DNA from: DAOPJM01 sp035399665 | GTDB taxonomy: Bacteria; Bacillota; Clostridia; Christensenellales; CAG-138 | Reading direction: 5' to 3' | Assembly (NCBI GenBank): GCA_035399665.1 | Contig: DAOPJM010000004.1 | Span: forward strand, 28,678 to 92,677 | Length of the DNA stretch: 64,000 nt | Shown: positions 34,116 through 41,819 of the stretch, in pieces | Position numbering within the stretch: the first letter of the stretch is position 1 | Layout: every line of letters begins with the position of its first letter | Position numbers and translations under genes: made by a program | Notes under the pieces: generated by a model | Told to the model about the DNA's origin: nothing | Database searches by the model: none | The model's input: only the letters and a program-made list of their open reading frames with translations

Positions 34116-34659
34116 GGCGGGAGCCTTAAGCCTAATACTTGCGATACTGCTCATGTCGGGCTGCGTCTCTCAGCAGACGCGCTTGACCTCGGTGTTGAGC
34201 AACACCGACGCGCCCACGGCCACGGCCGAGACGGACACGGGGACAACGCCCGAACCTGTCGCCACCGATGAACCGCTTGTGGAGATGCTGATACCAAGCA
34301 TAACAGGCGCGGCCAAGCAAAGCGACGGGCTGGGCATGGTGATACTTGACCCCGAAACGCACTATTTCTCAACCTACCTGCGGTTCACGGAGCTTAGGGT
34401 ATACGAGCATGAGAACGGGGTTTTCCTTGACGGCGTTTGTATAAACTCATACTTCGAGCCGCTGTACGGCAAGGCGAAGATAGTGTTCTTTGATGAAAAC
34501 GGTGTAGAATACGGCTATGGAGACATACACACCGCGGACGGCGGGACTGTGCTTGCCTCGGGGCGCAGCCTCATCTATGCGGAGATATTGACGGAAGTGG
34601 ACGTGCAGCTTATGGATTTCGTGATAATCCAGGTTGAGAGCTACGCGCCCAAGAGCTGA
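34102..34659 (+). CDS. Small lipoprotein, function unknown
   Basis: Predicted lipoprotein of 185 residues: MSRRRAGALSLILAILLMSGC with lipobox LMSGC (Cys about 21), a Thr/Asp/Glu-rich linker, then a beta-rich extracytoplasmic domain (for example TYLRFTELRVYEHENGVFLDG). It overlaps the end of pncB by 14 bp. An in-frame TTG at 34093 is also possible, but the ATG at 34102 gives a standard signal peptide. The domain looks like a small immunoglobulin-like sandwich of the FxLyD kind. Function not recognised. Confidence 0.7.
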   Translation: MSRRRAGALSLILAILLMSGCVSQQTRLTSVLSNTDAPTATAETDTGTTPEPVATDEPLVEMLIPSITGAAKQSDGLGMVILDPETHYFSTYLRFTELRVYEHENGVFLDGVCINSYFEPLYGKAKIVFFDENGVEYGYGDIHTADGGTVLASGRSLIYAEILTEVDVQLMDFVIIQVESYAPKS

Positions 34660-34672
34660 AGGAGGCTGAGGA

Positions 34673-35101
34673 ATGAAAAGGCTTGCCATTGTGCTTTTGT
34701 GTCTGTGCCTGCTTTGCGTAGGATGCGGAAAGTCCGACGACGGGCAGGTGGAGCTTGACGTTACGGAGGACCTGTATGTGACCACGGTCAACGCCGTCTA
34801 TAACGACTATCAAACCTATGTGGGCGAGAGGGTCAGAATTGAGGGCGTGTACGGGGTAGTAGACACGGGGAGCGCCCAATACCATTGGGTATACCGCCAA
34901 GGGCCGGGGTGCTGCGGCACCGATGGAGCCATGTGCGGCTTTGAGTTCACCTACAATGGGGAGACGCCCGAAATCAACGATTGGATTCAGGTCATAGGCA
35001 TACTCGAATCCTACAAGGAGGATGGCTCCGTCTACCTCAGCATTAAGGCGGAGAGCGTCACGGTTATGGATGTGCGCGGTCTTGAGATCGTAAGCAGATA
35101 A
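34673..35101 (+). CDS. Small lipoprotein with CC-x(7)-C motif, function unknown
   Basis: Predicted lipoprotein of 142 residues: short signal peptide with lipobox CVGC (Cys about 22), then an OB-fold-like beta domain. The mature part has GPGCCGTDGAMCGFEF near residue 78, like the CC-D-C segment of DUF1980/TIGR03943-type membrane proteins, and VGERVRIEGVYG and WIQVIGILESY typical of that OB-like domain. Strong GGAGG site. It lies 13 bp after the previous lipoprotein gene. The three cysteines could hold a metal or form a disulfide. Function unknown. Confidence 0.7.
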   Translation: MKRLAIVLLCLCLLCVGCGKSDDGQVELDVTEDLYVTTVNAVYNDYQTYVGERVRIEGVYGVVDTGSAQYHWVYRQGPGCCGTDGAMCGFEFTYNGETPEINDWIQVIGILESYKEDGSVYLSIKAESVTVMDVRGLEIVSR

Positions 35102-35132
35102 ACAAAAGCTGATTATGTGGAGGTAGAAAGCA

Positions 35133-35576
35133 ATGTGGAAGGATTTTAAGAAGTTTGCGTTCAAGGGGAACGTGATGGACATGGCGGTTGGCGTAATCAT
35201 CGCGACTGCATTCGGCAAGATCGTTTCATCTCTCGTTAACGATGTGTTCATGCCGCTCATAGGTCTGCTCGTCGGCGGGGTCAATTTCAACGATATGTTC
35301 ATCGTTTTGCAAAAGACCGACACCGTATACGAAACTTTAGCGGCCGCTCAGGAGGCGGGCGTACCCCTCTTGACTTACGGCACGTTTATCGCCGCTATAA
35401 TCGATTTTTTCATCATAGCGTTTGTGGTGTTCCTGCTTGTCAGGCTCGTGAATAAAACCAAGAAGAAGGAGCCTGAGCCTGCCCCCGCGCCCGAGCCGAG
35501 GCTTTGCCCGTACTGCTTTGGCGAAATCAACGAAAAGGCCACTCGCTGCCCGCACTGCACCAGCGAGCTAAAATAG
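35133..35576 (+). CDS. mscL: Large-conductance mechanosensitive channel with C-terminal zinc ribbon
   Basis: Pressure-relief channel opened by membrane tension. The first about 110 residues are standard MscL with two transmembrane helices: MWKDFKKFAFKGNVMDMAVGVIIATAFG and IAAIIDFFIIAFVVFLLVRLVNK. After a Pro/Glu linker the C-terminus has LCPYCFGEINEKATRCPHC, a two-CxxC zinc ribbon instead of a plain helical bundle. Such ribbons are seen in other clostridial MscL proteins. 147 residues, GGAGGTAG site. Last gene of the lgt-pncB unit; a strong terminator follows. Confidence 0.96.
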   Translation: MWKDFKKFAFKGNVMDMAVGVIIATAFGKIVSSLVNDVFMPLIGLLVGGVNFNDMFIVLQKTDTVYETLAAAQEAGVPLLTYGTFIAAIIDFFIIAFVVFLLVRLVNKTKKKEPEPAPAPEPRLCPYCFGEINEKATRCPHCTSELK

Positions 35577-35585
35577 AAATTGTAC

Positions 35586-35614
35586 AAGTCCCGCGTTTTT
35601 TGCGGGACTTCTTT
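35586..35614 (+). terminator. Rho-independent terminator of the lgt-mscL operon
   Basis: AAGTCCCGC / GCGGGACTT stem with a T-rich loop, followed by CTTT, 10 bp after the mscL stop. Confidence 0.85.
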
Positions 35615-35632
35615 ACAGAAACGGAGGCTGGA

Positions 35633-36253
35633 ATGAAGGTACTATTGGTAAACGGGAGTATGCACGAGCATGGGACTACCTTTGCGGCGCTCAAAGAGGT
35701 CAGCGGCGCGCTCAATGAGTGCGGCGTCGAAACGGATTTTTTCTGGATAGGTACCGAGCCTATCGCAGGCTGTTCGGGCTGCGCGGGATGCAGGGGTACG
35801 CACCGCTGCGTTATCCACGACAGGGTGAATGAGTTCTGCGATGTCTGCGAGCAATACGACGGGTTTGTGTTCGGCTCGCCGGTGCATTACGCCGCCATGA
35901 GCGGCGCGATGAGCGCGTTCATGGACAGGGTGTTCTATTGCAACGGCAGGTCATTCCGCTATAAGCCGGGCGCGGCGGTGGCGGCGGCAAGGCGCGGCGG
36001 CACTACGGCGACGCTTGATGAGCTGAACAAGTACATGACTATCAGCGGGATGCCGCTTGTGTCCTCACAGTACTGGAATATGGTTCACGGGTCGAACGGT
36101 ACGCAGGCACAGGAGGACGCCGAGGGTATGCAGACCATGCGCGTTCTTGGGCGCAACATGGCGTGGCTTTTGAAATGCATCGAGGCGGGTAAGGCCGCGG
36201 GCGTACCCATGCCCGAAACCGAAAGCAGGATATACACCAACTTCATAAGGTAA
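35633..36253 (+). CDS. NADPH-dependent FMN reductase / iron-sulfur flavoprotein-like
   Basis: Flavodoxin-fold protein of 206 residues: VLLVNGSMHEHGTTFAAL for FMN phosphate binding at the start, and FGSPVHYAAMSGAMSAFMDRV near 82. Between these it has CSGCAGCRGTHRC (about 46-58), which fits the compact CX2CX2CX4-7C cluster motif of iron-sulfur flavoproteins; in other members the same cysteines are partly lost. I infer an Fe-S flavoprotein or a plain FMN reductase. The ATG at 35633 has a GGAGG site and the mature flavodoxin start; the longer frame from 35504 overlaps mscL. No promoter was identified after the mscL terminator. Confidence 0.8.
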   Translation: MKVLLVNGSMHEHGTTFAALKEVSGALNECGVETDFFWIGTEPIAGCSGCAGCRGTHRCVIHDRVNEFCDVCEQYDGFVFGSPVHYAAMSGAMSAFMDRVFYCNGRSFRYKPGAAVAAARRGGTTATLDELNKYMTISGMPLVSSQYWNMVHGSNGTQAQEDAEGMQTMRVLGRNMAWLLKCIEAGKAAGVPMPETESRIYTNFIR

Positions 36254-36264
36254 GAGCATAACTA

Positions 36265-36322
36265 AAGCGCGGCGCTTTGGAGAGCGGATTTGTCCGCTTT
36301 ATAGCTGCCGCGCTTATATTTT
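36265..36322 (+). terminator. Hairpin terminator between convergent genes
   Basis: AAGCGCGGC / GCCGCGCTT outer stem enclosing an AGCGGA-TTTG-TCCGCT inner stem, followed by ATATTTT on the plus strand. It lies between the flavoprotein gene and the end of ksgA. Confidence 0.75.
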
Positions 36323-36335
36323 GTCAATTCCTATT

Positions 36336-37151
36336 CTATTTCGAGCCGTCAGGCGTATTCTTGAGGCTAAGGTAAAGGCTCAAAAACTGCGAAGGCGTGA
36401 GCCTTTCGGCGCGGATATCGGGATCAAGGCCGAGACCCATAATGAGCGCCTTTGCCGAGCCGCGATCCTTGATGTTGTTGTAGAGGGTTTTTCGCCGCAT
36501 GGCAAGGCACTCCGAAGCAAAGCTCAGCAGCTTGTCCGGCGCGGCTGAGGGCAGCTCGCGCTTTCTTACGAGCAGCAGCACAGCAGAATGCACCTCGGGT
36601 TCGGGGTAGTAGGAGGCGGGCGAAAGCTCCGCAAGGGGTGTAATGTCGTAGTACAGCTCCGAAGCTATGGTCAGCGGACAGTAGTTCTTCTGCCCGGGAG
36701 CGGCGGTGAAGCGTTCGGCGGCCTCGCGCTGCACCATCAGCATCATGCGTTCCGGAAGACGGCATATAAGCCTTTCGCTTATCGGGGTGGTGATGTAGTA
36801 GGGCAGATTGCCGCAGGCATACCAAGTCTCGTCCATGAAGCCGAGGTCACATTTGAGCGCGTCGCCCCGTATCACCGTAAGCCGCTCGTTAGGCAGATTC
36901 CGCTCAAGCAGCTCGGCGAGCGTCGCGTCCTTCTCTATCGCGGTAACGCTTTGCGCAAGCTCCAGCAGCGGTTCGGTGAGCGCGCCCAAGCCCGCGCCGA
37001 CCTCAAGCACGGGACGGCGGCGGGGAACAAACCTGCCGCACAGGGAGCGCAGCAGGTCGCCGTCAATGAAGAAGTTTTGCCCTAAGGCACGGTTCGGCTT
37101 TAAGCCGTTCTCTCTAAGACAGTTTTTGACAAAATCCACATTCGCAATCAT
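36336..37151 (-). CDS. ksgA: 16S rRNA dimethyladenosine transferase (predicted leaderless)
   Basis: Dimethylates two adjacent adenines near the 3' end of 16S rRNA during 30S maturation. 271 residues from the ATG at 37149-37151: the SAM motif EVGAGLGALTEPL (50-62) and the catalytic NLPYY (115-119) are intact. The earlier in-frame TTG at 37172 lies upstream of the -10 box and is unlikely. No ribosome-binding site precedes the ATG, and a promoter (TTGCAA, 17 bp, TACACT) ends 7 nt before it, so the transcript is predicted to be leaderless. Diverges from ktrB. Confidence 0.95.
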   Translation of the reverse strand: MIANVDFVKNCLRENGLKPNRALGQNFFIDGDLLRSLCGRFVPRRRPVLEVGAGLGALTEPLLELAQSVTAIEKDATLAELLERNLPNERLTVIRGDALKCDLGFMDETWYACGNLPYYITTPISERLICRLPERMMLMVQREAAERFTAAPGQKNYCPLTIASELYYDITPLAELSPASYYPEPEVHSAVLLLVRKRELPSAAPDKLLSFASECLAMRRKTLYNNIKDRGSAKALIMGLGLDPDIRAERLTPSQFLSLYLSLKNTPDGSK

Positions 37152-37157
37152 AAAATT

Positions 37158-37209
37158 AGTGTAACATTTCAAAGTACTTCTTGCAACAACGACACAAAGA
37201 TTTTATAAT
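37158..37209. promoter_or_regulatory. Face-to-face promoters of ksgA and ktrB sharing one -35 hexamer
   Basis: The self-complementary TTGCAA at 37181-37186 is a -35 box on both strands. To the right: 17 bp, then TATAAT (37204-37209), then ATG of ktrB at 37216. To the left on the minus strand: 17 bp, then TACACT (37158-37163), then ATG of ksgA at 37151. Both ATGs lie 32.5 bp from the centre of symmetry and 7 nt from the last base of their -10 box. Neither gene has a Shine-Dalgarno sequence. Confidence 0.8.
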
Positions 37210-37215
37210 TACTGC

Positions 37216-38550
37216 ATGAAGCGTCTTTCGTTGAGACCCATATTGATATTGCCGTTGAGCTTCCTGATAATAATCCTTGTGGGTGCGGGGCTGTTGTGTT
37301 TGCCCTGTGCCGTGACAGGGGAGAGGCTGAGCTTTTTCGACGCGCTTTTTACGGCGACGAGCGCGACCTGCGTTACGGGCTTGGTTGTCGTGGACACGGG
37401 CACTTTTTTTACACTCTTTGGGCAGATAGTAATACTTGTGATGATACAGATAGGCGGTCTTGGGCTGATGACCATGGCGGCCACCTTGTTCTACCTTGCC
37501 AGGCGCAAGGTCTCCTTGTTCGAGCGCATGACGCTTTCGGAGGGCTTCGGCGCCGACCACATGAACGACCTCAGGGGCATAGCCGCTTCCGCCGTGGCTG
37601 TCACGGCTATCTCGGAGTTTTTGGGGACGGCGTTCTTGGCCATAAGGTTTATACCCAAGTATGGGTTCTCCAAAGGGCTGTGGTTCTCGGCGTTTCACAG
37701 CATTTCGGCGTTCTGCAACGCGGGTTTCGACCTTTTCGGGAATTTTAGCTCCCTTACCGAGTTTGTGACCGATCCGCTTGTGAACTTTGTCATCATGGCG
37801 CTTATCGTTACGGGCGGCTTGGGCTTTGTGGTGGTCGTAGATCTTTGGCGGCGGATATGCCGCAAAAAGCGCAGGATAGACTATCGTTCTCGCTTAGTCG
37901 TGGGAATGACCACGGGGCTTATCTTCGGCGGCGCGTTGCTGATAGCCATATTGGAATGGAACTCTCCCGAAACCTTGGGACGGCTTGCAAGTCAAGACAA
38001 GCTGATGGCGGCTCTCTTTCAGTCCGTAACGCTTCGTACCGCAGGCTTGAACACGATAGCCCAGGAGTGCCAAACGGACGCCGCGAAGCTTATCGGCATA
38101 GTCTATATGATTATCGGCGGCTCCCCTGCCGGTACCGCGGGCGGTCTCAAAACTATGACCTTCCTTGTGCTCGGCGCGACCGTGCATTCAATGATTCGTT
38201 CGGTCGGCGAGGTTGACCTGATGGGCAGACGCTTAGGCTCGCGCAATATCAAGAAAGCCTTGACATTGCTGTGCTTGGGTCTTGTGCTGCTGTTTACCGG
38301 CGTTGTGATAGTATCCGCCGCACACCCCGAGTTCAGCATAATTGACGTGGGCTTTGAGCTTGCGAGCGCGATGGGTACTGTGGGACTTTCCGTGGGAGTT
38401 ACGGCAAACGGCGGCGTCGCTTGCCACATCATAGAGATTATGTTGATGTTCATGGGCAGAATAGGTCTGCTGACCTTTGTTTTCGCGCTGAGCGGCAAGC
38501 ATCAAAAGAGCCCGTTGAAGTATCCGATGACAGACATACCGATAGGTTAG
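37216..38550 (+). CDS. ktrB: Potassium uptake membrane subunit KtrB/TrkH (predicted leaderless)
   Basis: Pore-forming subunit of a KtrAB-type K+ (or Na+/K+) uptake system; 444 residues, eight helices and four pore loops in the TrkH/KtrB fold. The four filter segments carry their Gly residues: SATCVTGLVVV, SAFCNAGFDLF, LRTAGLNTI and SAMGTVGLSVG. The start MKRLSLRPILILPLSFLIII is the normal N-terminus. There is no ribosome-binding site, and TATAAT ends 7 nt before the ATG. It is followed by ktrA after 9 bp. Confidence 0.95.
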   Translation: MKRLSLRPILILPLSFLIIILVGAGLLCLPCAVTGERLSFFDALFTATSATCVTGLVVVDTGTFFTLFGQIVILVMIQIGGLGLMTMAATLFYLARRKVSLFERMTLSEGFGADHMNDLRGIAASAVAVTAISEFLGTAFLAIRFIPKYGFSKGLWFSAFHSISAFCNAGFDLFGNFSSLTEFVTDPLVNFVIMALIVTGGLGFVVVVDLWRRICRKKRRIDYRSRLVVGMTTGLIFGGALLIAILEWNSPETLGRLASQDKLMAALFQSVTLRTAGLNTIAQECQTDAAKLIGIVYMIIGGSPAGTAGGLKTMTFLVLGATVHSMIRSVGEVDLMGRRLGSRNIKKALTLLCLGLVLLFTGVVIVSAAHPEFSIIDVGFELASAMGTVGLSVGVTANGGVACHIIEIMLMFMGRIGLLTFVFALSGKHQKSPLKYPMTDIPIG

Positions 38551-38559
38551 GAGGAGAAT

Positions 38560-39213
38560 ATGGCAAAGAGTTTTTTAGTGATAGGCTTGGGCAGGTTCGG
38601 GCTTGCCACGGCGATGGCGCTCGTGGAAGCGGGGCAGGAAGTCATGGTGGTAGACAGTGATGAGGAGCTGGTGGACTCGGTTCAAAACATCTTCATGCAC
38701 GCCGTCTGCTGTGACGTCACCGATGAAAGGGCGATAAAGGCTCTTGGCGTTTCGGAGTTCACGGCTGTTGTAATCGCGATAGGAACAGACCTTAGAAGCT
38801 CCATCCTGTCCACCCTGCTGTGCCTTGAAAATGGAGCCAAGTATGTCGCTGCCAAGGCCTTGGATGAGAATCATGTCAAGCTCTTGGAGAAGATAGGAGC
38901 GCATAAGGTCATACAACCCGAGAAGATGGCGGGCGAAAAGATTGCCAAGACCTTGGTCAGCTCAAGGCTTATCGATGTATTGGAGTTTGCGCACAACCAA
39001 AGCGTGAGCGAAATGAAGGTTCCGTCGGCATGGGTGGACAAGACCATTGGCGACATCAACGTTCGCCACAAATACAAGGTATCCATTATCGCGGTAAGGC
39101 GCGGGGGAGTCGTGAATTCGTACTTGGACGCCACGTTCCTTTTTGAGAAGGACGATGTTCTGTTCTTCATCGGGGCAAACGCCGACCTCAACCGAGTAGC
39201 AAGGCTGCCGTAA
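38560..39213 (+). CDS. ktrA: Potassium uptake regulatory subunit KtrA/TrkA
   Basis: Cytosolic gating ring subunit of 217 residues: RCK_N Rossmann domain with FLVIGLGRFGLATAMALVEAG (4-24) and MVVDSDEELVDSV, then an RCK_C domain (about 135-217). It binds nucleotides (ATP/ADP, and c-di-AMP in relatives). GGAGGAG site 9 bp after ktrB, so the two form an operon. Unlike ktrB, this gene is translated with a normal ribosome-binding site. Confidence 0.95.
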   Translation: MAKSFLVIGLGRFGLATAMALVEAGQEVMVVDSDEELVDSVQNIFMHAVCCDVTDERAIKALGVSEFTAVVIAIGTDLRSSILSTLLCLENGAKYVAAKALDENHVKLLEKIGAHKVIQPEKMAGEKIAKTLVSSRLIDVLEFAHNQSVSEMKVPSAWVDKTIGDINVRHKYKVSIIAVRRGGVVNSYLDATFLFEKDDVLFFIGANADLNRVARLP

Positions 39214-39274
39214 AAAAAGGAGGGGCCGCTTTGTAAGGCTCCATACTCATTGACTAAATCGCACTAAAACAATT

Positions 39275-39312
39275 CGGAACGGACAAAGTCGCTTGCCCGT
39301 TCCGAGTTTTTT
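39275..39312 (+). terminator. Rho-independent terminator of ktrBA
   Basis: CGGAACGG / CCGTTCCG stem followed by AGTTTTTT, between the convergent ktrA and mtnN genes. Confidence 0.85.
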
Positions 39313-39330
39313 CATGCATGATATTTTCCC

Positions 39331-40068
39331 CTAAATAAGGTGTCCGAAGGGCGGCTCGCCGATATAGCTCACATCCCCTGTCCGCTTTGCCGCCGCGATA
39401 ATCCGCATTGACAGCTCCGCGGCATTTTGGGACGCTGAGACAACGTTCACCATGAAGTCGTAGTCCGCGCCCACATTGGCTTCGTCGGTCATTGACCTGA
39501 CCGCTATAAACGGAACGCCAAAGAGGTAACAGACATGCGCAATCGCGGCGGTCTCCATGTCGGCGCACAAGGGATCGTGACGGGCTATCACCGCGCCTCG
39601 GTTGCTGTCGTTGGTGAAGAACTCGCCCGTGGCTATCTTCCCAAAGAACACCCTTTCCTTCACGTCTGCCGCGGCTGAACGCGCCAATGCCAAAAGCTTA
39701 TCGTCAGACCTAAACAGCGGCTCCTTCATGTGCGGGAAGAAATCCACAAGGAAGGACATCTGAAGGTCGCTGTACACGCTTGTTTCGGCCACGGCTACGT
39801 CCAAGACCTTTAGCCTTGTATCGAGCGCGCCCGCCGTACCGCTGTTCAGTATAGCGTCGCAGCCATAGGTATCTATAAGCGTTTGCGCGGCGGTCGCGCT
39901 GTGTACCCTGCCCACGCCGCATACGACACAGACCGCCTCAAGCCCGTGTATCAACCCCTCATGGTACTTTACCATGGCGTGGGTGCTTACGCTTCGTTCG
40001 TCAAGCTCCGTTAAGAACGGCGCAAGCTCGTCGTCCACCGCGCAGATGATGCCGAATCGCTTAAACAT
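39331..40068 (-). CDS. mtnN: 5'-methylthioadenosine/S-adenosylhomocysteine nucleosidase
   Basis: Cleaves MTA and SAH to adenine and the thioribose compound, so removes products of SAM-dependent reactions such as that of KsgA nearby. 245 residues, slightly longer than usual. Motifs: GIICAVDDELAPF near the start (catalytic-type Glu), NSGTAGALD near 76, and the substrate-binding ADMETAAIAHVCYLFG followed by RSMTDEA. It overlaps the end of the FlaR-like gene by 8 bp and has a GGAGGG site. Last gene of a minus-strand operon. Confidence 0.93.
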   Translation of the reverse strand: MFKRFGIICAVDDELAPFLTELDERSVSTHAMVKYHEGLIHGLEAVCVVCGVGRVHSATAAQTLIDTYGCDAILNSGTAGALDTRLKVLDVAVAETSVYSDLQMSFLVDFFPHMKEPLFRSDDKLLALARSAAADVKERVFFGKIATGEFFTNDSNRGAVIARHDPLCADMETAAIAHVCYLFGVPFIAVRSMTDEANVGADYDFMVNVVSASQNAAELSMRIIAAAKRTGDVSYIGEPPFGHLI

Positions 40069-40576
40069 GCTCTATTCCCTCCAAGAATTTTCTGACCTGT
40101 CGTCGGTTCTTCAGTATTATTATGTTCTTGCCCCTCGTTGAGGCGAGAAGCTTCAGCTGTTTTTCACCCTGCGTGCGCCTGAAGCTTATAACGTACTTGA
40201 TAAACTCCCAATCGAAGCGCTCAGGGCAGTTGCCACCCATATCGGGACGGGTCTTGCCGTGGTTCTTGACAACTCGCCCGACAATGCCCGATAGACAGAT
40301 GATGGTCGGGAAGTCAAGGTAGATTACCGTGTCGCAGCGCTCAAGACGCTTGGGAAGGGTTCGCCCGTAGTTGCCGTCAATGAGCCAGCGGTCGGAGGAT
40401 ATCACAGCCTCGTGCAGCTTGTCAAACTCCTGCTTGGGTCGAACCTTCCAACCGTCGAGCCAATTAAGACGGTCAAGATGAATGAGCGGAAGGCCGAGCC
40501 TGTCCGCAAGCGCAATAGAAAGCGTGGATTTGCCCGCTCCGCAGCAGCCCGCGACCATAACGCGATCCATAGCCAT
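40061..40576 (-). CDS. P-loop kinase-like protein of the FlaR/topology-modulation family
   Basis: Protein of 171 residues (169 if the ATG at 40570, with better ribosome-binding-site spacing, is used). Walker A GCCGAGKSTLS at about 10-20, then HLDRLNWLDGWK and LIDGNYGRTLPKRLERCDTVIYLD, which are characteristic of the adenylate-kinase-like family often annotated as DNA topology modulation protein FlaR. The real role of this family is not established, so the name should not be taken as a function. Overlaps mtnN by 8 bp. Confidence 0.85.
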   Translation of the reverse strand: MAMDRVMVAGCCGAGKSTLSIALADRLGLPLIHLDRLNWLDGWKVRPKQEFDKLHEAVISSDRWLIDGNYGRTLPKRLERCDTVIYLDFPTIICLSGIVGRVVKNHGKTRPDMGGNCPERFDWEFIKYVISFRRTQGEKQLKLLASTRGKNIIILKNRRQVRKFLEGIEHV

Positions 40577-40610
40577 ACGCTCCCCCTTTGCCGTACTTTC
40601 GGTTCAAAAG

Positions 40611-41819
40611 CTATTTTGCCGCCTTGACAACCTTCCTCAGGTAATCCTTGATATGCTCAATCGCCTCGTCCTGAGTGGGGTTTATCGCAGAGCTGCCCTG
40701 CGCAAGCGTCGCCCTTCCGCCGCCCTTGCCGAGTACCGCGGGGTTGATGGCGCGGACAAGCTCGCCCGCGTCCAACTTAACGTCCTTCAGCGCCACAACA
40801 TAGGCAAGCTGATCGTTCGCCTTGGAGAACAGGCAGGTGACACAACGCCCCTCAAGGGTCTCTAACGCGAGCGGCTTTAGGCGTTTTGCGTCCACATCCT
40901 CAAGCGTGGAGACGATGAGACGGGTCTTGCCTATCAGCTCCGCGCCCTTAATGAGTCCGTCCGCAAGATACGTGTCCAGCTTCGCCGCCTGCTTCGATAT
41001 GGTGCGGTTTGCTTCGGACAGGCTCCTGCGCTGCTTTTCTACGCAGGTGAGGACGTCGGAGCGCGACGCGGAGAAGGAACGGGCAAGGCTGTTCACAACA
41101 TCGTGCATGGCCCTTGCATGCTCATAGGCGCGCTTGCCGCAGAGGAAGGTCAGCCTCATGCCGCCCTTATAGGCGATGGCGTCAACGATAAGGAGCATAC
41201 CTATTTCGCCCGTGAAGGCAACGTGGGGAGCGCAGCAGGTGCAGCAGTCCGCACCCTCAATGGTCACCAAGCGTATCGGAGCGGTTAGACCTTCGGAGTG
41301 CTTTCGAAGCGGAATGTCTCGGATTTCCTCCTCGCTCCCGTAGATTTTGGCGTACACGGGGCGGTTTTCGGAGGCGATGGCGTTTGCCGAAGCCTCCATC
41401 TCCAAGACCTGCTCGAAGCTTAGTGGCTTGTCCAGATCCAAGGTTGAGTAGTCAAGGGCGCAGTGGAAGCCGACATTCGCGGCGTCGAACAGCCTATACG
41501 CGCAGCTTGACAGGAGGTGTTCGCCCGTGTGCTGCTGCATGATGTCGTTCCGCCGCGCCTCGTCGATGTAGGTCGGGACTATCTCGCCCACCTTGACGGG
41601 TCTGTCGCAGAGATGACAAAGCTCCCCCTTGACCTCGTCGCAGGAAAGCACCCGTGCATCTGCGATATAGCCGACGTCGCAGGGCTGGCCGCCCTTATTG
41701 GGGAAGAACACGCTTCGATCGAGCATCACAAGGAAGCCCGCTTCTGCGGGTGCGCAGTTCGTCACGAGCGCGTCGCAGGCGTAAAGCCTGCTGTCCTCAA
41801 GATAAAGCCTTTGCGTCAT
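40611..41819 (-). CDS. Alanyl-tRNA editing protein AlaX (long form with DHHA1)
   Basis: Trans-editing enzyme that hydrolyses mischarged Ser-tRNA(Ala) or Gly-tRNA(Ala). 402 residues: an N-terminal AlaRS-like beta domain (FPNKGGQPCDVGYI), the zinc motif HTGEHLLS near 96 with CCAPH near 197, and a C-terminal DHHA1 domain with GKGGGRATLAQGSS near 366. It has no aminoacylation domain, so it is not an alanyl-tRNA synthetase. Starts within an ATGA overlap with the transporter gene. Confidence 0.9.
   Translation of the reverse strand: MTQRLYLEDSRLYACDALVTNCAPAEAGFLVMLDRSVFFPNKGGQPCDVGYIADARVLSCDEVKGELCHLCDRPVKVGEIVPTYIDEARRNDIMQQHTGEHLLSSCAYRLFDAANVGFHCALDYSTLDLDKPLSFEQVLEMEASANAIASENRPVYAKIYGSEEEIRDIPLRKHSEGLTAPIRLVTIEGADCCTCCAPHVAFTGEIGMLLIVDAIAYKGGMRLTFLCGKRAYEHARAMHDVVNSLARSFSASRSDVLTCVEKQRRSLSEANRTISKQAAKLDTYLADGLIKGAELIGKTRLIVSTLEDVDAKRLKPLALETLEGRCVTCLFSKANDQLAYVVALKDVKLDAGELVRAINPAVLGKGGGRATLAQGSSAINPTQDEAIEHIKDYLRKVVKAAK

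Noticed and set aside
40061..40576. Annotation as a DNA topology modulator
   Set aside because: The family name is historical; the sequence only supports a P-loop kinase-like protein, so no topological role is claimed.
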